Positions 41,545-48,689 of a stretch of DNA of 49,409 bases are shown in pieces. Below the pieces are notes generated by a model, which was given only the letters and a program-made list of their open reading frames with translations, was not told the DNA's origin and did not search any database. The stretch spans positions 1 through 49,409 of the IMG/VR virus record IMGVR_UViG_3300032240_001488, one strand, 5' to 3'. Origin of the DNA: a virus. Within the stretch, counting starts at the first letter, position 1; every line of letters begins with the position of its first letter. Made by a program: the position numbers and the translations under genes.

Positions 41545-43287
41545 ATGAGTGATATTAAGTCATTATTGACAAATAATCAGAACCCTCAAGCACGTTTGAT
41601 GGAAGAAACCCGTCAATTGCGTGGTAAATGGGAAAAGACTGGTTTGCTCGAAGGTCTTCGTGGCGTTGAGCAAGCAAATATGTCTATCTTGCTTGAAAAC
41701 CAAGCACAACAATTGTTGAGCGAATCTACTGCAACCGGAACTTCCGCAAACAGTGAACAATGGGCTGGCGTTGCTTTGCCTCTCGTTCGCCGTGTATTTG
41801 CTGAAATCGCTGCAAAAGAATTCGTCAGCGTTCAACCTATGAACTTGCCATCCGGCTTGATTTTCTATTTGGATTTCAAGTATGGTAATACTGCTAACGG
41901 CAAGACCTTGAATGATTCATTGTTCGGTGGTAACGGCCTCAAGCTCGGTTCCACTAACGATGCCGTCAAAGGTTTGTATGGCGCAGGTTCAGGTTACTAC
42001 ACCTCAAATCAAATCACTGCTTCTTTGACTGTTGCAACTGCATCTACTGATACAGTTTCTGCCGCAGCCACTGCAAACGATTTGCAATTTGATTCTAACT
42101 ACGTCAGCGGTTCTACCGTTGGTGTTGGTGTAACCTACCCAGGTAACTACGTTAAGATTACTCTTAACTTGGATGACAATAGCTCAACCAACAGCGGTTC
42201 TAACGGTATCTTCAATGCCGACTTGAATGCTGTTCGTGGTTGGACTGTAACTGGAACTGGTGTGTATTCCACACTTAACCAATTCGCAGAAGTATATAAC
42301 ACTGGTAGTATTTCTAACCCATACTATCAAGCCGTTCTTTTCGTATCTGCATCTACTGCATTTACGTCTTCTAACCAAGCAAACATCGTGGTTGCTTATA
42401 CTAAACAACCTACCGATTCTACTCGTGGTGACTTCGAAGATAGCCCATCAAATCCTAACGGAAATGGTAACGCTACTGGTAACACCCTTAACAGCATCGG
42501 TATTCCAGAAGTTAACTTGGAACTCAAGAGCGAACCTATTGTCGCTAAAACTCGTAAGTTGAAAGCCGTTTGGACTCCTGAATTGGCTCAAGACTTGAAT
42601 GCTTATCACAGCATTGACGCAGAAGCTGAATTAACCGCTCTCTTGAGTGAATACGTCAGCATGGAAATTGACCTCGAAATCCTCGATATGTTGATTACCG
42701 CTGCTCCTGCAATCACAACTGATGCATGGTCTGCAAACATCGGAACTGAGTTTACCAAAACTCTCACTGGTGCTAACAACCAAGTTGCGAACTTCACAAG
42801 AACGCAAGACAACACCTACAAGACTGCTTATGTCAAGTCTTCTTGGTTCCAAACCCTCGGAAACAAGATTCAAAAGGTATCTAACAAGATTCACCAATTG
42901 ACTCTCCGTGGTGGAGCTAACTTCTTGGTTTGCTCTCCTGACGTTGCAACTATCTTGGAATCTATTCCAGGTTATGTTGTTAACACCGATGGTGACAGTG
43001 CTAAGTTTGCAATGGGTGTCTCTCGTGTTGGTAGCTTCGCAAGTCGCTTCCAAGTCTACAAGAACCCATACATGACTGAAAACGTCATCTTGGTTGGTTT
43101 CCGTGGAAATAACTTCCTCGAAACTGGTGCAGTGTATGCTCCATACATTCCGCTCGTTCAAACTCCTTTGGTCTATGACCCAATTAACTTCACGCCTCGC
43201 CGTGGTGTATTGACACGTTATGCCAAGAAGGTTGTTCGTCCTGAGTTCTACGGTAAGATTTATGTTACCGATATGAACATGGTGTAA
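41545..43287 (+). CDS. 23: Major capsid protein gp23
   Basis: Main shell protein. Family blocks include QWAGVALPLVRRVFAEIAAK, then VQPMNLPSGLIFYLDFKYG, then LKAVWTPELAQDLNAYHSID and the C-terminal NFTPRRGVLTRYAKKVVRPE. At 580 aa it is slightly longer than T4 gp23 (521 aa). The T4 protein is cut after an LxE site at residue 65. Here LSE at residues 58-60 (QQLLSE-STATG) lies in the corresponding place, with LLE at 49-51 as an alternative. Codon use is distinctly richer in AAC, CTC and AAG than in neighbours, fitting very high expression. A strong terminator follows. Confidence 0.95.
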   Translation: MSDIKSLLTNNQNPQARLMEETRQLRGKWEKTGLLEGLRGVEQANMSILLENQAQQLLSESTATGTSANSEQWAGVALPLVRRVFAEIAAKEFVSVQPMNLPSGLIFYLDFKYGNTANGKTLNDSLFGGNGLKLGSTNDAVKGLYGAGSGYYTSNQITASLTVATASTDTVSAAATANDLQFDSNYVSGSTVGVGVTYPGNYVKITLNLDDNSSTNSGSNGIFNADLNAVRGWTVTGTGVYSTLNQFAEVYNTGSISNPYYQAVLFVSASTAFTSSNQANIVVAYTKQPTDSTRGDFEDSPSNPNGNGNATGNTLNSIGIPEVNLELKSEPIVAKTRKLKAVWTPELAQDLNAYHSIDAEAELTALLSEYVSMEIDLEILDMLITAAPAITTDAWSANIGTEFTKTLTGANNQVANFTRTQDNTYKTAYVKSSWFQTLGNKIQKVSNKIHQLTLRGGANFLVCSPDVATILESIPGYVVNTDGDSAKFAMGVSRVGSFASRFQVYKNPYMTENVILVGFRGNNFLETGAVYAPYIPLVQTPLVYDPINFTPRRGVLTRYAKKVVRPEFYGKIYVTDMNMV

Positions 43288-43309
43288 TCTAATTATACTG
43301 ATTAATCAC

Positions 43310-43345
43310 AAAGACCCTGTAGAAATACAGGGTCTTTCTTTTTTT
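43310..43345 (+). terminator. Strong intrinsic terminator after the capsid gene
   Basis: An 11-bp stem, AAAGACCCTGT (43310-43320) with ACAGGGTCTTT (43327-43337), a 6-nt loop AGAAAT, then CTTTTTTT. It lies 22 nt past the capsid stop. Confidence 0.9.
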
Positions 43346-43373
43346 ATAAATGATTTTTCCCTAATGATTTTTA

Positions 43374-43381
43374 TATTTATA
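43374..43381 (+). promoter_or_regulatory. TATTTATA box 4 nt before ATG
   Basis: TATTTATA-TGAT-ATG at 43386, in the 40-nt space after the capsid terminator. A nearby ATG at 43381 is stopped after two codons, so 43386 is the start. Confidence 0.5.
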
Positions 43382-43385
43382 TGAT

Positions 43386-43826
43386 ATGATTAAATTAAAA
43401 TCTTTATTGGAAGCATGTTGGAAAAATTATAAAATGGTTGGCATGAAACCAAAAGATGATAAGTTAGTTCCAAATTGTGTTCCTAAGAACGAATCTTTGG
43501 ATGAACAAACTATTGAATCCAATGAAGAATTAATTGAATTTTTAGAATATGTAATTGACCAACAATCTCAGAATTTAGGTGAAGCTGAGTATCATGGTAA
43601 AAAGGTTCCTTTAAGTAAGCCGATGCGTGGGGATGTTAAGAAATTTAAAGTTTATGTTAAAGACCCTAAAACTGGTAATGTTAAAAAAGTAAATTTCGGT
43701 GACCCAAACATGCGAATTAAGAAAAAAAATCCAAAACGCAGAAAATCTTTTAGGGCTAGACATCACTGCGATACTAATCCAGGTCCAAAAACTAAAGCTA
43801 GATATTGGTCTTGCAAGAAATGGTAA
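43386..43826 (+). CDS. Basic Cys-containing candidate internal head protein
   Basis: A 146-aa protein ending in a strongly basic region (MRIKKKNPKRRKSFRARHHC, later KTKARYWSCKKW) with four Cys at 11, 31, 128 and 143. The C-terminal block GKKVPLSKPMRGDVKKFKVY resembles an uncharacterised protein family common in marine T4-like phages near the capsid gene. The N-terminus MIKLKSLLE-AC ends in an LLE site, and a second LGE site (NLGE-AEYHG, residues 64-66) precedes the basic domain. This is the layout expected of an internal protein targeted to the prohead, cleaved by gp21 and packaged with DNA. That role is inferred. Confidence 0.65.
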   Translation: MIKLKSLLEACWKNYKMVGMKPKDDKLVPNCVPKNESLDEQTIESNEELIEFLEYVIDQQSQNLGEAEYHGKKVPLSKPMRGDVKKFKVYVKDPKTGNVKKVNFGDPNMRIKKKNPKRRKSFRARHHCDTNPGPKTKARYWSCKKW

Positions 43827-43829
43827 TTT

Positions 43830-45041
43830 ATGGCAACACAATTTGATAATGACAAAATACGCTGGCCAGGTAGTGGTAGCGCAGTCAATTTAACTACAGT
43901 TCCTTATGGATATTATTTACATGAATCAAATGTAAATACCTCAAGCATTGGTTCATTTGAATATGATTGTGCAGCATCTGCTGTTTGGGCAGCTAGACGC
44001 TTGGGTTATCCAATCGTTGACATAGAAATGATTGATGTTGATTTTTATTCATGCTTTGAAGATGCTGTCAATGAGTATGGCGCACAAGTGAATCAATTTA
44101 ACATTAGAAATAATTTGTTAAATATTCAAGGTATGAATATTTCTCAAAATCCTAATTTAAGTGGATTAAACATTGTTGGTTCTGGATTGCCGCAGGTTGT
44201 TCAAGTGGCTAAAGATTACGGAAGTTTGGTTGGAGTTGGTGGAGATGTAGAAATTAAAAAAGTTCCAATCCCAGTTACCGCAAGTCAACAGACATATGAT
44301 TTAAAAACTTTAATTTCAGATAAATATGAATCCGGTAGTAAAATTGAAGTGAGAAGAATTTTCCACACCAATTTCTCGCCAGCGTTTGCTCGTATTTATG
44401 ACCCATTTTCCATGACTGGTATGAGTTACAGTAACGTATTAAATGAAATGGGATTTGCAGGTTATTCTCCTGCTACTCAATTTTTAATGACCCCAATATT
44501 CGAAGATTTGCTTCGTGGTCAAGCAATTCAGTTTAATGATATGGTTAGAAAGAGTGCATTTAGTTTTGAAATTGTAAATAATAAATTAAAGCTTTTTCCA
44601 ATTCCGACATATACTCATCAAATTTTTGTTGAATATGTTCGTGTTGATGACATGGTTGGAACAGCAGCGTTGTTTACGACTGCAAGTAACTATAGTGTAG
44701 TTAGTGATTACAGTAATGCTCCATATCAAGAAGTTGTATATAGCAAATTAAATGCCGTTGCTCGTCAATGGATTCGTAAATATTTCTTGGCATTGTGTAA
44801 AGAAACTCTAGGTAGAATTTTACAAAAATATTCTACGATTCCTATTCCTGGTGGAGAAGTAACATTAGATGGTGGCGAATTGAGGAGTGAAGCAACTGCT
44901 GAAAAGGAAATTTTAATGACACAATTAAGAGAAAATTTGGAAGCCACTGGTCGAACGGCAATGATGGAAGCAAAGGCAACAGAGGCTGAAAAAATGCAAG
45001 ACACATTGAAGAAAGTCCCGTTGGGCATATATATTTATTAA
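43830..45041 (+). CDS. Neck/connector protein, gp13-like
   Basis: A 403-aa virion protein located after the capsid gene. The N-terminal half contains AASAVWAARRLGYPIVDIE and CFEDAVNEYGAQVNQFNIRN, a pattern I associate with head-completion/neck proteins of marine T4-like phages. The C-terminal part has a helical QWIRKYFLALCKETLGRILQ block and IPIPGGEVTLDGGELRSEA. The assignment to gp13 is from recalled family pattern and gene context rather than a strict motif. It starts 3 nt after the preceding stop (TAATTTATG). Confidence 0.55.
   Translation: MATQFDNDKIRWPGSGSAVNLTTVPYGYYLHESNVNTSSIGSFEYDCAASAVWAARRLGYPIVDIEMIDVDFYSCFEDAVNEYGAQVNQFNIRNNLLNIQGMNISQNPNLSGLNIVGSGLPQVVQVAKDYGSLVGVGGDVEIKKVPIPVTASQQTYDLKTLISDKYESGSKIEVRRIFHTNFSPAFARIYDPFSMTGMSYSNVLNEMGFAGYSPATQFLMTPIFEDLLRGQAIQFNDMVRKSAFSFEIVNNKLKLFPIPTYTHQIFVEYVRVDDMVGTAALFTTASNYSVVSDYSNAPYQEVVYSKLNAVARQWIRKYFLALCKETLGRILQKYSTIPIPGGEVTLDGGELRSEATAEKEILMTQLRENLEATGRTAMMEAKATEAEKMQDTLKKVPLGIYIY
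45032..45039 (+). promoter_or_regulatory. TATTTATT box 5 nt before ATG, inside upstream gene end
   Basis: TATTTATT-AATTT-ATG at 45045. The box lies in the last codons (Ile-Tyr) and stop of the neck gene, so it would be an internal promoter. Confidence 0.4.
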
Positions 45042-45044
45042 TTT

Positions 45045-45527
45045 ATGGCTGATTTTAATGGAAGATTCTTTAGTTTGAGAGATAGAAATTTGGTAAGTGC
45101 GTTGAATAATGAATTAAAAAATGACATTGCCGAAGTGCTTGTTACATTATTTAAGATTGCACCGAATCAAACTAATATTAACATTTACGGAGAAGTTAAA
45201 GCTGGCGAAGGAAAAACTTTCTTCCCAGGTTTGGATGTGTATTGTTGGATTCAGCGTGAAGATTTAAATGGTGAAAGTGATGGTTTTGGTGGGGATAGGT
45301 CACAAGATTTGGAATTTAGATTTACCGAAGAAGATTTGTATGAATTGCAATTTTATCCACAAAGCGGTGATTTAATCAAATTTAATGAACGCTATTACGA
45401 AGTTGATGTTGTGTTCAATGACAGACAATTGTTGGGTGGACAAGAAAGTAAAAACTTGTCATTTATAGTAAAAACACATTATACAAAACTTAGTAGTATC
45501 AATTTAATGAATCGTCAAACAGGATAA
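45045..45527 (+). CDS. Neck/head-closure protein, possibly gp14-position
   Basis: A 160-aa virion protein of a family conserved in marine T4-like phages. Key stretches are RFFSLRDRNLVSALNNELKN, then FFPGLDVYCWIQREDLNGES and LQFYPQSGDLIKFNERYYEV, with QLLGGQESKNLSFIV near the end. The beta-rich core with a GDLIKF-x-x-x-YYEV strand pair is like head-closure or tail-joining proteins. It lies between the neck and tail-terminator genes, where T4 has gp14, but sequence identity with gp14 is not evident. Confidence 0.55.
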   Translation: MADFNGRFFSLRDRNLVSALNNELKNDIAEVLVTLFKIAPNQTNINIYGEVKAGEGKTFFPGLDVYCWIQREDLNGESDGFGGDRSQDLEFRFTEEDLYELQFYPQSGDLIKFNERYYEVDVVFNDRQLLGGQESKNLSFIVKTHYTKLSSINLMNRQTG

Positions 45528-45533
45528 TAATTT

Positions 45534-46688
45534 ATGAGTTGGCACGGAAATATAACAAATAATCCTCCGAACAGAAATCAACTACCTCCTATGGTAAGTG
45601 AAGTGGTGAAATCTGAAAATAGGGCATTTAATACTCGACGTGATACGGACACCGTGAAAAATATGAGTATCACGTTGGAGGATATTGATTCGACGATATT
45701 CAATCATTTAAACGGAACTATTAACCCATTTGTATTGACAGAAGGTAATGTTAGAACAAAAGTCCCAATAGTTTACGGGAATCCTGAAAGATGGAAATCT
45801 ACGCAAATTGATGGTGTGTTCAAAGATTATAATGGAAAAATCCAATTGCCTGTGATGATGTTCATGCGTGATGGGTTTGAAAAAAATGAAAATTTAATGA
45901 CTTTAAATAGGCATTTAAAATTTCCGGTTATGACAAAATACACCGAAAAAAACAAATATGACAAATTTAGTTTGTTGACAAATCAGGCCGCACCTGTTAA
46001 TTCGGTGTATATGATTACATTGCCAGACCATATTAAAATAACATACAAGTTTATGGTATGGACTGAATTGGTTGAACAATTGAATGGAGTAATTGAACGA
46101 ATAAATTTTGCATCGGAAGATTATTGGGGAGATAAAAACCGTTATAGATTTAGGGTATATGCCAGCAATTACTCAACACCAATTGAATTATCGGTTGGTA
46201 AAGATAGAATGGTTAGAAGTGAATTCACATTAACCGTAATGGGATATTTGCTTCCCGATAATTTTGAAGATAAGTCACTTACAACACAAAAACTATTGAC
46301 TCCACGTAAAGTTGTTGTTAGTGGAGAAGCTACCACAAGTGATTTAACAAATCGCAACCCAGTTAGCAATTCTCCCGTGAAAACTGTATTAAATGATGGG
46401 TTTATTCAATTAGCAGAAGAAGCCCCTGAGTTAGAAAAACCAGTAATTAGTGGAACTGAGACTGTGGTGGATTCAACTATTCAACAAATTAAAAATGCAT
46501 ATGTTAATATGATTACGGTAAATGCTAATAAAATCGTCGAAGTAAATGCTAATATTTGGCATCCTGCGCCAACGTCTGCGGCGGATTATGGTGAGGAAGG
46601 TTGGATGGCATATGATGGTAATTTTCACTACATCTATGCAAATGGTAGTTGGAGAAGACAACCGATTACAAATTTCACAAACTTTTAA
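45534..46688 (+). CDS. 15: Tail terminator/sheath stabiliser, gp15-like
   Basis: Caps the tail tube and sheath and joins the tail to the head. The 384-aa protein shares the run of motifs seen in T4 gp15: KVPIVYGNPERWKS (T4: RVPITYASKEHF), an LPVMMFMRDGF strand, ITYKFMVWTELVEQLNGVIE and a RSEFTLTVMGYLLPD strand near residue 240. It is longer than T4 gp15 (272 aa), with a C-terminal beta extension that contains WHPAPTSAADYGEEGWMAYD, a short domain common at the end of phage fibre-type proteins. The order neck-neck-gp15 matches the T4 13-14-15 order. Confidence 0.65.
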   Translation: MSWHGNITNNPPNRNQLPPMVSEVVKSENRAFNTRRDTDTVKNMSITLEDIDSTIFNHLNGTINPFVLTEGNVRTKVPIVYGNPERWKSTQIDGVFKDYNGKIQLPVMMFMRDGFEKNENLMTLNRHLKFPVMTKYTEKNKYDKFSLLTNQAAPVNSVYMITLPDHIKITYKFMVWTELVEQLNGVIERINFASEDYWGDKNRYRFRVYASNYSTPIELSVGKDRMVRSEFTLTVMGYLLPDNFEDKSLTTQKLLTPRKVVVSGEATTSDLTNRNPVSNSPVKTVLNDGFIQLAEEAPELEKPVISGTETVVDSTIQQIKNAYVNMITVNANKIVEVNANIWHPAPTSAADYGEEGWMAYDGNFHYIYANGSWRRQPITNFTNF

Positions 46689-46690
46689 TT

Positions 46691-47356
46691 ATGTCATTGA
46701 CACCAAAAACAATATCAATACCTCAAGTTAATAATTCTGGTAATGGATTTAATGATGTTCACATATCAGGGTCAAATAATGTATTGCAAACGAACGACGC
46801 TGGTATATTGGTAGGAAAAACCACGCTGCCATCAAATATACCCGATGATTTTGTGGTGTTCAGCTACAGTAACACTTTTTTTGGTGATGATAGTTTACAA
46901 TTTAATCATTTAAGTAAATCTTTGCAACATGGGTCAAGTTCTTTAGCATCCGGTTTATACAGTCATGCTTCCGGTCTAAACACAGTTTCATCCGGTGCAT
47001 ACAGCAATGCGTTTGGAAACAAAACATATGCATACGGCGATTATCAAACCGTAGTTGGTCAGTTTAATACTATATCTCCAAAAAATACTTCAAGTTTATT
47101 TATTGTTGGTGGTGGTATTGACGATTCAAATAGAGCAGATGTATTATTGGTAGATAGAACTGGCATTACCGTTAACGGAAACGTTAGTTTAACAGGAGAG
47201 TTAATTGTCCCGACTATACAACTTCCATATTCGAGTTCAACTAATTTACTCGTCAGATTGCAAAAAACAGGGTCTGCATATTTTCAGGTATCGGGGTCTG
47301 TGAATTTATTATATATTTACAATGGAACAAGATGGGTATCAAGTTCATTGGCTTAA
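46691..47356 (+). CDS. Fibre protein with YadA-head-like repeats
   Basis: A 221-aa protein. Residues about 75-125 hold YadA/trimeric-autotransporter head-type repeats of the S-x-A-x-G form: SSLASGLYSHASGLNTVSSG, then AYSNAFGNKTYAYGDYQTVV. These fold into a left-handed parallel beta roll in trimers. A short beta shaft (ITVNGNVSLTGELIVPTIQL) and a C-terminal strand domain (LLYIYNGTRWVSSSLA) follow. A trimeric adhesive fibre is the likely fold. I chose the ATG at 46691, two nt after the gp15 stop (TAATTATG), over an upstream TTG. Confidence 0.65.
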   Translation: MSLTPKTISIPQVNNSGNGFNDVHISGSNNVLQTNDAGILVGKTTLPSNIPDDFVVFSYSNTFFGDDSLQFNHLSKSLQHGSSSLASGLYSHASGLNTVSSGAYSNAFGNKTYAYGDYQTVVGQFNTISPKNTSSLFIVGGGIDDSNRADVLLVDRTGITVNGNVSLTGELIVPTIQLPYSSSTNLLVRLQKTGSAYFQVSGSVNLLYIYNGTRWVSSSLA

Positions 47357-47391
47357 TTCTATAAAATATGAGTTTTTTGCAATATAAATGA

Positions 47392-47403
47392 TATTTATTT
47401 ATA
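47392..47403 (+). promoter_or_regulatory. Overlapping TATTTATT/TATTTATA boxes
   Basis: Two overlapping boxes (47392-47399 and 47396-47403) lie 42 nt before the ATG at 47446. A 14-codon ORF starting at ATG 47418 lies between them and overlaps the next start. Confidence 0.35.
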
Positions 47404-47445
47404 ATAATTTCATCATAATGGTGAACAACAAAGAAAGTTTAAAAT

Positions 47446-47739
47446 ATGCCAATACAAATTAACGGAAGCGGGAGTTTTGAAATTCCATCAAAAACATATG
47501 ATAGTGTGTGGATTACCAACATATCAATTGTATCTATGTCACCAACCCAGCGTTCGGTTGCTAGAATATCAGTATGTCCTTGGAATACTAGCACAAACGA
47601 AATTGATAAAACACAAACAAAAACAATTAGCATACCTGATGTGTTTGATGCTGCGACCAGTTCAAGCTATGTTGCAACTGCAATGCAAAATATTTTCGCA
47701 TACACACAACAATGCGTTATTTCCGGCAGTTTGTTTTAA
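47446..47739 (+). CDS. Small beta-rich hypothetical protein, 97 aa
   Basis: Unrecognised 97-aa protein, beginning MPIQINGSGSFEIPSKTYDS. Alternating hydrophobic and Ser/Thr residues suggest a small beta sandwich (SVWITNISIVSMS, then RSVARISVCPW). Its position among fibre and tail-completion genes suggests a minor virion protein. An overlapping frame of similar length (47477-47755) has unlikely composition and was rejected. Confidence 0.55.
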   Translation: MPIQINGSGSFEIPSKTYDSVWITNISIVSMSPTQRSVARISVCPWNTSTNEIDKTQTKTISIPDVFDAATSSSYVATAMQNIFAYTQQCVISGSLF

Positions 47740-47764
47740 TTATTCAGAAATTTGATATTTGTAT

Positions 47765-48091
47765 ATGTCAACCCCATATTATTTAAATTGGGAAGAAGAT
47801 GACGTTGTTTGGGAGTTGGAAGATAGACTTTGGGAAGAAGTCTATATAATAATTAATGAAGTAGTAGATTTGGGAGTTGGCAGAAATCCTTTTGAGGATA
47901 TTCACCACGCAGAAATCCAACATCAACTTGATAAATTAGAAAAACAGAAGCAGGATAAATTAATACAAGTGATGATAGTTTTGGGTAATGAAGATTACAT
48001 TCAAAAGAAAAAGAAGAATGAAAAAATTAGAGTCACTGTGGACGATGTTAGGACGATTGTTAAAGATTACTTGAAAATTGAAATAGGATAA
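47765..48091 (+). CDS. Acidic/Trp-rich hypothetical protein, 108 aa
   Basis: Unrecognised. The N-terminus is acidic and aromatic (NWEEDDVVWELEDRLWEEVY), followed by a long charged helix (LDKLEKQKQDKLIQVMIVLG) and a basic C-terminal part. Its ATG at 47765 was preferred over an upstream TTG at 47759. It ends 3 nt before the next ATG. It may be an assembly factor rather than a virion subunit. Confidence 0.55.
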   Translation: MSTPYYLNWEEDDVVWELEDRLWEEVYIIINEVVDLGVGRNPFEDIHHAEIQHQLDKLEKQKQDKLIQVMIVLGNEDYIQKKKKNEKIRVTVDDVRTIVKDYLKIEIG

Positions 48092-48094
48092 AAT

Positions 48095-48676
48095 ATGTAT
48101 AAACTACAATTAGATAAGGCCAGCGAATTTGAATGTAAAATTAAAGTAAGCGGAGCCAGCATTAAAAAAACTAAGGTAAATCTAGTTGTTGAAGGTGATG
48201 ACTATAGTTTAAAATTTAAAGGAACAATAAACGAAGATGGTAAAATTTCTGTTCCAATTTCAAAATTAAAAGGTATATTAGACGAAGGTAGAAAAGGAAA
48301 TTTGTTTCTCGAAGTAATTGCAGACGACACATATTTTACTCCTTACGAAACCCAATATGAAACTATTGTTTTAAGGAAAGTTGAAATGATTTCTCTTGAT
48401 AAATCAAAACAAGAATTAATCGAGCAAGAATTGAAAGGTGCTAAACCAAAAATTGTTATAAGCGATGTCAATGAGTCAAGCGACGAATTGGTGTTGGCAC
48501 ACACAAAAAATATATTAAAAGAAATCAAACGTAATAATTTGAATCCATTTTTAGCAACAAATAATAAACAAGTTGTAACAACAATCCGAAAATATTTAAG
48601 TGAAAATAACATTAATTCCACGTTAAACAAGAGCATAATGGCAAACATATATAATGTGATTTCAAGAATAAAATAA
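48095..48676 (+). CDS. Hypothetical protein, beta domain plus helical tail
   Basis: A 193-aa protein with an N-terminal beta domain (FECKIKVSGASIKKTKVNLV, later GKISVPISKLKGIL) and a helical C-terminal half (HTKNILKEIKRNNLNPFLAT, then VVTTIRKYLSENNI). The FECKIKVSGA block resembles proteins of unknown function near the neck genes of marine T4-like phages. It is coupled to the preceding acidic protein by a 3-nt gap. Confidence 0.6.
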   Translation: MYKLQLDKASEFECKIKVSGASIKKTKVNLVVEGDDYSLKFKGTINEDGKISVPISKLKGILDEGRKGNLFLEVIADDTYFTPYETQYETIVLRKVEMISLDKSKQELIEQELKGAKPKIVISDVNESSDELVLAHTKNILKEIKRNNLNPFLATNNKQVVTTIRKYLSENNINSTLNKSIMANIYNVISRIK

Positions 48677-48677
48677 A

Positions 48678-48685
48678 TAGTTATA
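48678..48685 (+). promoter_or_regulatory. TAGTTATA box 4 nt before ATG
   Basis: TAGTTATA-TGAT-ATG at 48690. It matches the element before 32208 and, with one base changed, that before 43386. Confidence 0.4.
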
Positions 48686-48689
48686 TGAT

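Noticed and set aside
42631-43161. Minus-strand 176-aa frame opposite the capsid gene
   Set aside because: It is long only because capsid codon bias removes antisense stops. There is no box, start context or recognisable protein.
47477-47755. Alternative 92-aa frame overlapping the gene at 47446
   Set aside because: Its composition is unlike a folded protein and it has no own upstream signal. The 97-aa frame at 47446 has an aligned start and a sensible beta-rich sequence.
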